Source: Spirogloea muscicola
Lineage: Eukaryota > Streptophyta > Zygnematophyceae > Spirogloeales > Spirogloeaceae
Assembly: GCA_009602725.1 (NCBI GenBank)
Contig: WELB01000054.1
Coordinates: 82,117-94,580 of the forward strand
Length of the DNA stretch: 12,464 nucleotides
Direction: 5' to 3'
Program-made: the position numbers and the translations under genes
The notes under the pieces: model-generated
The model's input: the letters and a program-made list of their open reading frames with translations, nothing else
Told to the model about the DNA's origin: nothing
The model's database searches: none
Shown here: positions 1-9,939 of the stretch, piece by piece
Numbering within the stretch: position 1 is the stretch's first letter
Layout: each line of letters opens with the position of its first letter

Positions 1-181
1 GGCGCCGGCGCGGCCGCCGAGGTCGCCGCAGACTACGTCGCCGCGCAGGCACGGCCGCCGCTCTCCGCGGCCGCCGCCATAAATGTGATATTGCTGCCCC
101 GGCTGTCGCGGCAGTCGCAGCGGCGGCTTGGCTGATCCCGCACCGGCGCTGCCCTGCGGCTTCGCGGCGGCGGCCGCGCAG
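1..181. other. GC-rich stretch 5' of the first supported Mit_KHE1 exon
   Basis: This stretch is very GC-rich, with an AT-richer patch around 80-95 (ATAAATGTGATATTG) that could be the end of an intron before an acceptor such as GGCAG at 110-114 or GCGCAG at 176-181. The N-terminal part of the Mit_KHE1 protein should be here or to the left, but I could not find a start with confidence. Confidence 0.4.
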
Positions 182-2741
182 ATGCACTTCCAGTACGCCA
201 AGCTCGGCGCCGCGCCGGAGCGCAGCCTGCGGCGGCGGCTGTACAAGTATCTCCGCCCTCCCCCACCGCCGCCGCCGTCGCCGCTGCCGACGCCGCCGCG
301 CCGCCGCCTTCGCGAGAGCCCTCGATGGCCTGAAGTGGTCGCGCCAGTCTTCGCTAGGATCTCCTGCAACTACAGCTGCCGTCGGGAAGCGCCGCAGCCG
401 GCAACGCCGCTGACGCCGCCGCCGCCGCCGCCGCCGCCGCCGCAGCTTCATGGAGACGCTCATGTCGCGCATCCCGGCGGCGGAGCTCTTTCTGCGCTCC
501 CTCCCGCCGGACGCGGCTGCCGTACACGTCGTCTACCCCGCGAGGTCAGCCGGTCGCGCAGCTCGGTGACGCTAAACCCCGAACCCTGGATCAGGACATC
601 CAAAACCCTACCGTCACCTTCTCGCGTCAGCGGCTGGCGGCTGACGCCGGCGCTGACGCGTCACGGTCGCCTGGCCAGCTGCCTCGCAGCCTGGACCCCC
701 GGCTGGTGCGCAGACGGCTGCGCCACCTGGCAGTCAGGTACCTCCGGGCCCGCCACCGCCGCCGGCCCTGTTCGCCGCCCATAAGACCTGGCCGCCTGCC
801 ACTGCAGGCCGGGCGTTCGATTCCTGGCTCTGCCATACTGTGGCCCAGCCTCCATCTCTGCCGCTGCTTGCTCCATTACTCTTTGTGTACCTTACGCACT
901 CCTTGCTTCCTCATGGATGCTTGCACACGGCCGCGCATGATTGCCGGCTCTTCGTGGACGCAGTGGCGAGAAGCGGCACCGGAAGCTCTACTATGGTGCC
1001 GCGGCGCTGCTTCCCTTCACCAGCCTCTTAGGGGTAAGCTGAGGATGATCTTCATCACAATCTGAGCCGATTATGATGTCCACTTGCTTGAAAGCCCTAC
1101 CGCCGCCTTGGAAGGCTGACACCCAGTCTATAATGCCCAAGCTATTGCCATAAACCCAGAACCGCAAACCCTCAAGCCTTGGTCTTGTATCTCACTTAAA
1201 AGATGTCACTGCACCACGCTCAGTCCAGGGAGCTCAAGTCCTTGCTTCAGATGTGATCACCTCACACCTCCCCGATCTTGAGATGTGATGGTTGACATTC
1301 AGAACCTTGCCCACCCTGTCCTGCACATTTCCTTGCATGAGACATGCAGCTTGTCATCCTCGACTAGTGCTTATCTACTTGGCAGCAGGTCGCCCATGCT
1401 ACCATGACCGTCACATCTACCGCTGCGCGCAGATCCTCCCAACCCCCAATGTCGTCTTCTTCTGGAACATCTTCCGCACGTATGCGCATCGCCAGGCCCT
1501 CAAGGTCTGCTCCTCCTCCGCCCTCCCATGCCCATCCCTTCCGCTTCTGCTGCTGACTCTTAAGAGTTGTGCTTGGCAACACAGCATTACACACGCTTGT
1601 CATTCCATCACACGAGATACTGTGGAAGGTGTGTTACATGGAGCATCATCAGTGGTTATCAGTTGACCTATAAATCATAGCAGGTCACGCTAGTGTGTTC
1701 TGATATTGCTAATTTCGACCACGTTCACCTATTAAATCCTGACTCATCAAAATATCTCATCCAAGCCTAGCCTAAATCCAGAGTCAAGTTTGAGCTGTGA
1801 TGTAGCATCAAGCTGAAGTAATACGTACTCCAGAGTGCACTGTAGCCTTTGGTATACTTGCTTCATATCTTCACAGCGCGAGAGATAGGCCGCAAGGCAA
1901 GCGGAGTATTTCTATAAGCCAATTCTGTCTGGCTGATTTGTCTGTGCTCCAGAGCAGCGAGCGGCTGTTGAAGCTTGCAACGATACCGCCTGCGCCCCAG
2001 GTCGTGCCCGCCGCCGATGCTGACGCCGAGCTGGAGCCAGTTGAGGCGGAGGTTGCAGGAAGCCATGTGCAGGAAAATTCGACTTCTGGCCTGCCGGTCA
2101 ACGACAAACCGCCCTTGGTAACAGCTCCTCCTGTTGGCAGACTATCAATCCCCTAGAATCTAGGCCTCTCCCTCAATTAACAACTTTGGGTTGATTGGGT
2201 TGGCGAGTTGAGCCTTGCTCTACCTGGCATCAACTCCAGTATTGGCGCCTCAGCAGTTGTGACAGATGACCGTGTCAAGCCTGTATGGCCCAGCTATGGA
2301 CTCGCTGTTCACGTGATTGGATTTCATGTTGCTTGCAAACTTGAGTCCCATCATCCACTCACAACTGGGCCCCTGCATTATCGTGCATGGTTGGCATTGC
2401 TGCCGGGGCTTCTCCAGGTTGTCACAGGGGGTCTGTCCGTGGGTATCGTTTCCTGCAAAATCTCACTTCTTTCCAACTGAGCAGTCAACCAGACCACGCG
2501 CCTGAGAGACTGAGGCATGTCCTGCAGGGGCAAGCTCCTGCTCAAGTGCCCTGCCCACACGCATCTTGCTTGACCGCAGTGGCTTGAGTGTGAGCAGGTC
2601 CTCATGCCCTCTGCAAAGCTGGAGCAGCTGGTGGGCGAGCACATTGCAAGCCCCATGGAGCCGGCTGTTGTGGAAGCTATATGCAAGGCGTACGATCTGG
2701 ACCCGGCGCTGGTTGCGAGGTGGCGAGACCAGAAGCGCTAG
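182..2741 (+). CDS. Mitochondrial K+/H+ exchange-related protein (Mit_KHE1 family), 7 exons seen, 5' end unresolved
   Basis: Exons: 182-246, 446-544, 690-737, 964-1033, 1433-1504, 1953-2117, 2598-2741 (TAG stop). Every intron is GT-AG and all phases join, giving 220 residues from Met182. The family is recognised from an N-terminal block AKLGAAPERSLRRRLYN, then LVRRRLRHLAVS, a hydrophobic core with LPTPNVVFFWNIFRTYAH, SSERLLKLA, and a C-terminal helical block ending DLDPALVARWRDQKR; these match, in order, the layout I recall for fungal and plant Mit_KHE1 (PF10173) proteins. Relatives are mitochondrial inner-membrane proteins linked genetically to K+/H+ exchange; the biochemical role is not settled, and this protein need not be the exchanger itself. 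An acidic Ala/Glu-rich linker (about residues 110-170) separates core and C-terminal block. ATG182 follows an acceptor-like GCGCAG and the same frame stays open back to 89, so the true start and targeting peptide may lie in an earlier exon or outside the window. Large introns 1034-1432, 1505-1952 and 2118-2597 show nothing gene-like. Confidence 0.85.
414..445 (+). repeat. (CGC)10 tract forming the 3' end of intron 1 of the Mit_KHE1 gene
   Basis: Ten CGC units run from 414 to 443 and are followed directly by AG (444-445), the acceptor used before the FMETLMSRIP exon. The trinucleotide run therefore takes the place of the polypyrimidine tract. The same intron begins GTATCT and continues with CCG-rich sequence from about 252. 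Confidence 0.85.
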
Positions 2742-3200
2742 CCTTCTCGCCTCAACATTTACAGGTCATTTGCTGCTTGCTCAGAAAGTGGCAGTTGCTC
2801 CTCACATTAATCCAGCGCCCCCCCCCAATTAATCCTGTGTACGGCTTTGATTCTTTCGTTGTCAGCGACATCGTCAGCTATACATAGCACTTGAGCTCCA
2901 CTGTGCTGGCACGACCATTGAAAGTTTATGATTACCGTTCTTACAGATCAAGTATGATGACAATGTCACATCCATAAAGCAAGATTCTGCAGGTTTAGCT
3001 TGTTGCCAGCCCACGTCAATTACCACCTTAACTTTCGAATAACAGGGGCGACGGCATCAAGCCAGTAGGTGGTGTAGTAGCTTATACGCCAAACCAGCAT
3101 GTTGTCATGTGCATCTGATGCGCCTCTATGGACGTTCTTTCAGAGAACAATAACACTGTGAAAGGGAGATTTACAGAGTCCTTAGACATCAGCTGCATCG
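2742..3200. other. Spacer between convergent genes
   Basis: This stretch lies between the stop of the plus-strand Mit_KHE1 gene and the stop of the minus-strand SCYL2 gene. It has lower GC than the exons and a short C-run near 2818-2826. It should hold both 3' UTRs. No coding sequence with family-like motifs was seen on either strand. Confidence 0.7.
3171..3175 (-). promoter_or_regulatory. Likely polyadenylation signal TGTAA of the SCYL2 gene
   Basis: On the minus strand TGTAA lies 26 bases beyond the SCYL2 TGA stop. TGTAA is the established polyadenylation signal in chlorophyte algae. This predicts a 3' UTR of only about 40-60 bases. I found no TGTAA on the plus strand between 2742 and 3200 for the convergent gene. 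Confidence 0.5.
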
Positions 3201-6200
3201 TCAGAGGAGGTTGAGCGGGGGCGTGGGAGATGGAGACGAGCCTCCGCCGCTGCTGCCACGCCCCCGGCCCATCCCCATGATCTTGCGGGGAGCTCGCTGG
3301 ACGCCGCCTGCCTGCGCTGGCGGTGGCTGCAGCCGGAAGCTGCCGCTGCCAGCGGCGGTGGCCGGCTGGGAGGCTGCCTCTGCCGGCGCTGCAAAGAAGT
3401 CCCCCAGATCGGGGCCAGCTGAGGGATGTGGCAGGGTCGACATCGAAGGCGTCCCCATGCCACCAGAGCCATGAGATGCAGTGCTCGAGACAAAGCTGGC
3501 AGCCATGGAGGGGCCTCCTAGGTTCCAGTCATCAAGACCGACGGGCGACGGGGCTGCAACGGTAGGCGTCGAAGCAACTGGAGGTGGCAGCCGCAGGCCC
3601 AAGTCGGCGGAGGCCGGCCCCTGCAACGGGCGCCCGCCCACCAGGCTCGTCGGCTGGTGTAACCTGGTGGCTGGTGCTGAAGCCGGCTTTGGTGGCCAAT
3701 CGGCAAAAGGGTCCTCGTCGTCTCGAGCGCCAGCAGCACCAGAGAGCGCCGGCTTGCCGTTGCCAGAGTACCCGGAGGCCGTCACACTCGACGTCATGGC
3801 ACTGTGATGGCTGCTGAATGGAAGACCTGGCGCCTCCGAAGAACCTGCGGAGCTGATCATATCTGGCCGGCCATGGAAGCCGTCAAGGACCCCCAGCGAG
3901 ACCGGCCCCGAGGAGGACAGAGGAGGGAAGACAGAGGAGGTAGGTGGCACAGCCGGCTGCCGAGAGAAGCTCGAGATGGACGAAGGCGAGGAGGCCGCAG
4001 GGGGTGGCCAGGTGAAGTCGTTCCCAGCCAACGAGCTCAGAGCAGGAACTGGTGAACCCACGGCTGTGACGGGGGCAGCAGGAACAGGGGCAGCTGCAGC
4101 AGGGCCCCAGTTGTCGGTGTCCCAGCTGGCCCTGCCAGGCCTGCGTGAGGCACAACGACTTGCAAGTGAGACACCTGGCTCCAACTCAGCTTCCTGTATT
4201 TAATTCAAGTGCTTTAATGATAATGACTAGCATATGGTGCAGGAAGCAACTTATATGCACCAAGCAGGCACTGAGGTTTGCCTGGGCAGGACTAGGATTG
4301 GACCATACGCGATTCTGCCAAGCACATAGATGCATGTGTGTGCTTGAAGCAAGACTAAATGTCCTCCACACTGTAGAATCTCATATACTCGTGACTAGGT
4401 TTGACCAGCCAATTAACTCTACCTGGCTTCCAGGCCCGTAGATGGAGCGGCGGCGTGGCCATTGATCTCGGGCAGCGGCGTCTTCTCATCCGGGAAGGAT
4501 GCGGCACCGTCGGGTCCGACACCTCTCCGGTTCTCAACCTCTCTGCACACGTGTTCCATGCAAGAGCTGCTAAAATGGCAGCTGAGATTCAAGCAAGAGA
4601 TGGACATGCCTTGAGGCTCATGAGGCAGGAGGGCGCTCAATGTGTACAAGCACAAATTCATTCTACCGATTACCGGCCATATTGGCTGGAACAGTTCTCA
4701 ATAGTGCAGAAGGTTGCCAGAGAAGCTAGATGGGCGTTCAACATCAAAGGTGCGCAGCTGAGGCCAATGAGCAGGGAAGAAAGCATGCTCTGTTACTTGA
4801 GGACGTCAAGCACCAGCTTTAGGAGCTTGGCAAACTGTTGCATGTTGAGCTGCTGGACAACAAGTAGGGGCGTGACGAGTGGCAGCACGTGCTCTGTAGC
4901 AAACTCCACACCGTGCTGCATTGTGCCTTTGCAGATGCCGTATCAGCACAAGAAGCAAGTCGAGGTGAAGCTTTTATGGGTGTAAAATTTGCACACAGGC
5001 ATTCAGCTGAGCCATGCAGCACACTGGCCGAGAATTCAATGTGGTGCAGGAGATGCATCTAGTAGTAGCACAAGGCAAGGGCCACACGACTCTGATATAG
5101 TCCGCTGGATTAGATGGACGGATGATGAAGCAGCAGCAGACCGACATTCCAAGAGTAAGAAAAGATACCTGCTTGACGATAACATCAGAGACACGGTACA
5201 CACACATGAGCGTTGCCGCAGATTTGTCAACGCCGGCACAGCGGTGTAGGGTCTGCAGCACGTCCATGACCGCAGGCTTGTCCAGTCCGGGGAGGAGATC
5301 CCCTAGGCAGATCAGGGCTTGAGCCCGTACCGCCGCCATGGACGTCTTGAGCGCCAGCGCGTGCACCCGCGGGAGCACCGCTTGCTTCAACACCTGCAGC
5401 CCCACGCCGAGAATTAAGTCATAAGCCTCGAATACCTATTACACACCTTAAGCTGCACACAAGCGAGGGCGGGACTATCTTGCTAATCTTGGAAGCGGCA
5501 AAGCACAAACAAGACCTCCCTCTCTTTTGTCAGCTCCAATTGCACTGCTCAAAGATATCGACAGACCTGCGTGTCCAGCTTCTGAGTGATTGCGACTGTG
5601 CGCCTCAGGATCTCTTCCTGGATGCGGGGGTCTTGGTCGTCGTACGACCGGATGAGCATTGGAATGACATGCGATGCCTGGGCCGCAATAGTGACCTAGG
5701 CAAGACAAGGAAGGTTTTGAACGCAGTTGTCAGCTTGTCAGCTACATTCTATGCCCTTCAAAGTCTTCAAGCACCCCTGTTGAACGGAGGCAAGGAGCTC
5801 TAAGCAAGCCTCTGTACTACGGAGAAGTCATCAACAGAATTACATACGAAAAGCCACAGTTCAATCTATGTGACAATCAGTAGCACATACAATGGGCATT
5901 CATGCATTACACTGATGAAAGACGGGAAGAGTCTGACGGGCTCAATACCACACTATATGTGGTATTAAGGACATGTCACCTTGCCGATGAGCGATGGCAG
6001 GTGCTTGAGGAGCAGCAGGAGGGTCTCGCCCGATGCCGTCTGGAAGACGGGCAGCAGCGCTGACTGCGTGGTCTCCTCAAAGTCCTTGGCCGACTGCGGC
6101 ACAGCAACTTCTTAAGCTGACCCTTCATCCCAGCATGCTTGATGACCAACGCGAGCCTTTAACAGCAGTGGCATGTGCACACAGGACACTGAAGATTAAC

Positions 6201-8292
6201 CAGGCAGAGATCTGTAAATGATGTCGGCATCTTGACAGTAGCTTCATGATGACAGTTGTTCACAAGTTTGTAGAGTACAGCTCAGACCCAACCTGAGACT
6301 CAGCAATTGCGAGGATCATAGGAAGTAGTAGCTGCTGCATTGCCTCATTCCGCAGCTCCCCCAGCAGCGGCGGCAGCACCTGGAACTTGGTTGAACGCTT
6401 CAGTGAATGAATATCGGCCCATATTTGCAATACCGGCACATCACAGTGGAATTCTATACTTTCCTGGTACTCGTGCCCCGTGCAGAAGTATTTCATGCTC
6501 CTGCTGCCAAGATCGGCAAGGCTGTAGCTCAACTGCCCCGACCACATGTGCTACACAAGCAGGACATCAATGTGTGCGAGGCACCAGACGGCGACCTTGA
6601 AGCGCAGGACGCGGGCGTCGAAGGTGCTCCACATGTCGCTGAGGGCCTTCAGAAACTCGGTCTTCTGCAGGTTATCACGCTCCTGCCGAAGGGAGAGTGA
6701 CAAGTTAGCTACTTAATAACATACGACACACCCATGGCTAAGCCATCAATACTCCACAGCATTCAATGCTTGACTGAACCCGACATCTACACGTAAGACT
6801 GCATCTCAACATGAGGCACTGACCGCTTCAAACCCGGCTGCTTGCAAGAACAGGCTCTTGTCACTCTCAAAGGGCAACACCAATCATGGTGACAGAGTAT
6901 ACTTCTGTGTGTACTCTTGGGACAAGATTTAAGATCACGGATCTCACTCAACCTTCAACTAACGACCTCAGCCACACACCCTCACCAGGATGTGATCCAG
7001 GAAGCGGAGGGCGCGAAGTCGAGCATCATCACGGAAAAAGGGCGCCGCTCCGAAGTCCTGTGCCGATGGGCGGGTGCCAGCCGTAGGGCTGAGAGCCGCC
7101 TTGAGGTCCGGTGCCAAGTCTGGCGGTGCCTGGAGGGGCTCGCGCTGCACCTGCTGCACTCGACTTGCATGCTGCCAGCCAGCGTGCGGCGTTGGGATGT
7201 CAGAGAGAGGATGAGGATGGAGGAGGCAGGGAGAGTACGCAGCCAAGCAAGAGTTAATGTTCAGTAATCAGCATATCTAAGTTGCCGGCCATTTGAGTAG
7301 AAGCCGAAGCTTTACCGAAGTGCCAGCCATGTCCAGCATGCTCGGTCTTGTGCACAGATTGCCACAGATTGCTATGCCGACCTTGCGCAAGTTGTTGTTG
7401 CAGCTGAAAAGGGCTTGTTTGCCAACAAGGAGGTACGCAACGCACGCAAGGCTCCACACGTCGGCGGCGGTGCGAGGATCCGCCAAGCCTGCAGCGGCCT
7501 GGTCGACATCCAGCCCAAGCAAGGAGGGCACCGCAGCGGCTGACGCCAGCGACGGTGGCTGGCTCAATTCCGGCGCTGTGTAATCCAGCGGCGGCTGCAG
7601 GGGCAGTGCCGGCCCGTCCACGTCAAAGTCCTGCAAACGACGCCAATGCCCAAGTGCTTCTCATGAGGCCTGTGCACTGGCAACAGCGGCTGCGATGACC
7701 ACAGCGGAGGCTGAAACAGCCCGGCAGCCTAGCCTGTGGAAGGAGCAGCGCAGCTGCGCACGGGATAATGAAAGGGCGGCTCGCTGTGGGGCGCCGGCGG
7801 CGGCTCCTTGTCCAGGAAGACCGAGAAGCCGAGACCGCCGAACTTCCACGCGCCAGACGTCGTGATGAAAACCGTCTGGCCCGAGCAGCAGCCAGCATCG
7901 AGGACGGAGGATGAGAAAGCGGCATAAGAGGGGGATGCCTCAAGGTGGGGCCATCCTGGAGCTGGCTCTGTGTGATCGTCAAAAACTGCACCAATTAGCA
8001 ACATGTTGATCGGATTTGTAATTACAAACGAGCCGCAACAGTCACCTCGGGCGAGATAGCGCGGTGCGTAAGCCGGGCATTGTTGTGCAGGAAGGCGAGG
8101 GACTCGGCGAGCTGCAGCAGGCCGTGCTTGACCTCCAGCGGCCCCAGCTCCTACAGCGCCACACTTTGCCATCAGCCGCCAAGAATTGGCCTTCACCGGC
8201 TGCTGCTCACATGGGTTGCAGCCCTGCTCCAACCTCTGGACTGGCAGCAGCTCAGCAGTCAACCAAAGGGCAGCATTGGCAGAGCCAGCACG

Positions 8293-8324
<32 letters not shown>

Positions 8325-8634
8325 AGACCAGAGCGTCGAGGTCGGGCGGCGGGCGCGGGAGGTTGGCGAAGTCGCGCAGCGCGTTGGCGAGCGACGCGAA
8401 GACGGGCTCGGTGACCATGGCCATGGCGCCGCGCGACTCGTCCAGCGCCTCCACGACGCGCACGACGCCGGGGTGGCGCAGCCGGCTCAGCGCCGCGCCG
8501 TCCCGCCGGAACACCTCCAGCAGCGCCTCCTCCGCGTCCTTGCTGCCGCGAGGAATCGAATCTCTGACCAGTCAATCGCCGTAAACCGAGCAGCATGGCA
8601 ATGGAGAAACTGCCGTTAACGGCAGCATCCGCAG

Positions 8635-8668
<34 letters not shown>

Positions 8669-8885
8669 ACCTGGTGCCGCGGCGGGCGCGGTCGTCGGCG
8701 AGCGCGCGCTTGTCGAGGATCCAGACGCAGGCCTCGGCGGCGACGGTGGCCTGCGCGCGGCTCTTGGGCGTGGCACGGTACAGCTTCCACAGCAGGCCCG
8801 GGCCGCCGGACCCCACCTGCGCGGCGTTGCTCGTCGCCGGCTCAGCCCGGCGGCGGCGGTNGGTGAACCCCGAGAAGTTAAACAT
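3201..8885 (-). CDS. SCYL2: SCY1-like pseudokinase 2 (SCYL2/CVAK104 type), 14 exons
   Basis: Exons, 5' to 3': 8885-8671, 8542-8329, 8150-8046, 7875-7762, 7630-7382, 7171-6986, 6682-6596, 6379-6293, 6093-5980, 5695-5567, 5393-5169, 4915-4797, 4542-4423, 4140-3201 (TGA). All junctions are GT-AG and in phase, giving about 967 residues (human and Arabidopsis SCYL2 are near 910-930). Residues 1-360 form a kinase fold: Gly-rich [69 protein letters not shown] in place of HRD, GLG in place of DFG, YTAPEL and [31 protein letters not shown] leads into HEAT-like helices (about 390-620), then a 312-residue Pro/Ser-rich tail. SCYL2 proteins act in clathrin-mediated trafficking between trans-Golgi, endosome and vacuole. 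The closest resemblance is to land-plant SCYL2. The Met at 8885 is the best start seen but is not proven. Base 8861 is N, so residue 9 is unknown. Confidence 0.95.
5944..5966. repeat. Perfect 9-bp inverted repeat with a 5-base loop, in a SCYL2 intron
   Basis: The arms AATACCACA (5944-5952) and TGTGGTATT (5958-5966) are exact reverse complements around CTATA. The hairpin lies within the intron 5979-5696's upstream-adjacent sequence, 14 bases downstream of the donor after exon 5980-6093 in transcript order. It may be chance or the remnant of a small inverted-repeat element. Confidence 0.7.
8291..8324 (-). repeat. Imperfect CCG/TCC repeat at the donor end of SCYL2 intron 2
   Basis: The tract is made of CGG units interrupted by GGA units on the plus strand. 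On the sense strand it starts at the fifth base of intron 2 (donor CTG/GTCTGCCG). It is the second CCG-type run placed directly after a donor in this gene. Confidence 0.85.
8636..8668 (-). repeat. (CCG)11 microsatellite at the donor end of SCYL2 intron 1
   Basis: Eleven uninterrupted CGG units on the plus strand read as (CCG)11 on the transcribed sense strand. They begin at the third base of intron 1, right after the GT at 8670-8669, so the donor reads AG/GTCCGCCG. If the intron were retained, the frame would run through about 11 alanines and stop soon after. Confidence 0.9.
8861..8861. other. Ambiguous base (N) inside SCYL2 exon 1
   Basis: A single N lies in the GC-rich first coding exon of SCYL2, nine codons after the proposed ATG. 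The frame is open on both sides when N counts as one base, so a missing or extra base there would move the start codon choice but not the kinase domain downstream. Confidence 0.95.
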
Positions 8886-9125
8886 GGCGCCGCCGCCGAC
8901 ACCGCCGCTGCTTGTATAATGTCCTCCGCCGCCGCCGCGGCGCGCGCCGCGAGCCGCGCCGCGATCTGCGCCGCGCGCGGTGCCGAGCTGCCCCTCCCCC
9001 CAACCTCCCTCTGACACAAACCGTTTAATCCCTAACTCCCACTTAATTGCAGCACTACTTCGATAACCGGCTGCGATCACCTGCCACCAGCTTGACACTC
9101 AGGCCCTCCATCAATCAAAACACAA

Positions 9126-9307
9126 TCCATTGTCGCACCTACCGGCAACATATGGCTGCATAGGTTCTCAGTGTCCTTACCTTCCTTTCTTGCGAACGTT
9201 GCTCTATGGTGTGCACTCCATTGTCGTACCTACCGGCAACATATGGCTGCATAGGTTCTCAGTGTCCTTACCTTCCTTTCTTGCGAACGTTGCTCTATGG
9301 CGTGTAC
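9126..9307. repeat. Tandem duplication, two 91-base copies
   Basis: Copy 1 is 9126-9216 and copy 2 is 9217-9307, directly adjacent. They differ at three positions, all C/T transitions: 9136 against 9227, and two near the right-hand end of each copy. The high identity suggests a recent event. No gene is seen inside. Confidence 0.95.
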
Positions 9308-9485
9308 ACCTGGACGTGAGGATGTGCTTCTGGCTGAGATGGGCTTGCTGGCAGCATCATTGTCGTTCTTGCGCCAGTGTGTGTGTTAGGCGGTCAGCGG
9401 CAATCTCATGCTTTGCCATCACCAGAAAGCTAGACGACCTTTAGCTGGTGGCCACGAGGGCTTGAGATTTGCCGTCAGTCCAGTT

Positions 9486-9531
9486 TTTGGGGCATCGACA
9501 GCGAGGTGTTTGGGGCATCGATAGCGACCTC
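9486..9531. repeat. Short tandem duplication, period 23
   Basis: The motif TTTGGGGCATCGAYAGCGA occurs at 9486 and again at 9509, head to tail, with divergence in the last few bases of each unit. Confidence 0.85.
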
Positions 9532-9939
9532 TACTTGATCACCAGTGGGTACACCGAGAGGGTCGCGTTAGCAGCGGTGCTGTATGGCTGTGGATGTGCT
9601 TGCTTGTTGTACGTGGCGACTCAGGCGCCCCACCACTTGATACACGCTCTGCCCCCACTCTGCCAATGGCAGTTTGTGGAGATTTTGACTTTGTGCATAC
9701 TCTTTGGATGGCCTTTCACAGCCACGGCGTCCTTGCCCTCCAGCCATTCTTTCGCTCTAGTTCCCGGATCCCTCTTAGCCTAGGGTTTCTCTTGGGTAGC
9801 CCCATTCCTTGCACTTCCTTTGCCTTTTGCACACAACTGTATTGGCTCAGCTGTCCCTTTTGTTTCATGCGCATTACACGCCTTTTCCAGAAAGATTTTT
9901 CTAGCCATCCATGCGCATGCATGCTTTGCTCCCGCAGAG

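Noticed and set aside
570-615. Telomere-like AAACCC/AACCCT pieces
   Set aside because: Irregular and too few; they lie in an intron and do not form a repeat array.
128-784. A 218-residue plus-strand open frame with poly-Pro stretches
   Set aside because: Only its 182-246 part is an exon; the rest is CCG-rich intron plus exons read in the wrong frame. The other frames hold the family motifs.
627-876. Minus-strand open frames with a GIERPACSG-like stretch
   Set aside because: They are antisense to the Mit_KHE1 exon and to the tRNA-like hairpin; such peptides are common translation artefacts of antisense B-box sequence.
3211-4203. Several plus-strand open frames of 70-110 residues
   Set aside because: They are shadows of the GC-rich last SCYL2 exon on the minus strand and show only Arg/Gly/Ala-rich composition.
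5567-5677. Shorter version of SCYL2 exon 10 starting at the CAG acceptor before ASHVIPML
   Set aside because: The upstream acceptor (TAG at 5698-5696) adds VTIAAQ and restores the length expected between the two conserved HEAT-like blocks, while keeping phase.
8064-9019. Long open frames on both strands through poly-Gly, poly-Ala and poly-Arg
   Set aside because: CGG repeats keep every frame open. The exons with kinase motifs explain the coding signal; the rest is intron repeat.
9126-9307. CRISPR-like direct repeats
   Set aside because: Two adjacent 91-base copies with no spacers, in a eukaryotic context.
9130-9783. Plus-strand open frames of about 104 residues over the tandem duplication
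   Set aside because: No motif or Kozak support, and the two repeat copies are read in different frames because 91 is not a multiple of 3.
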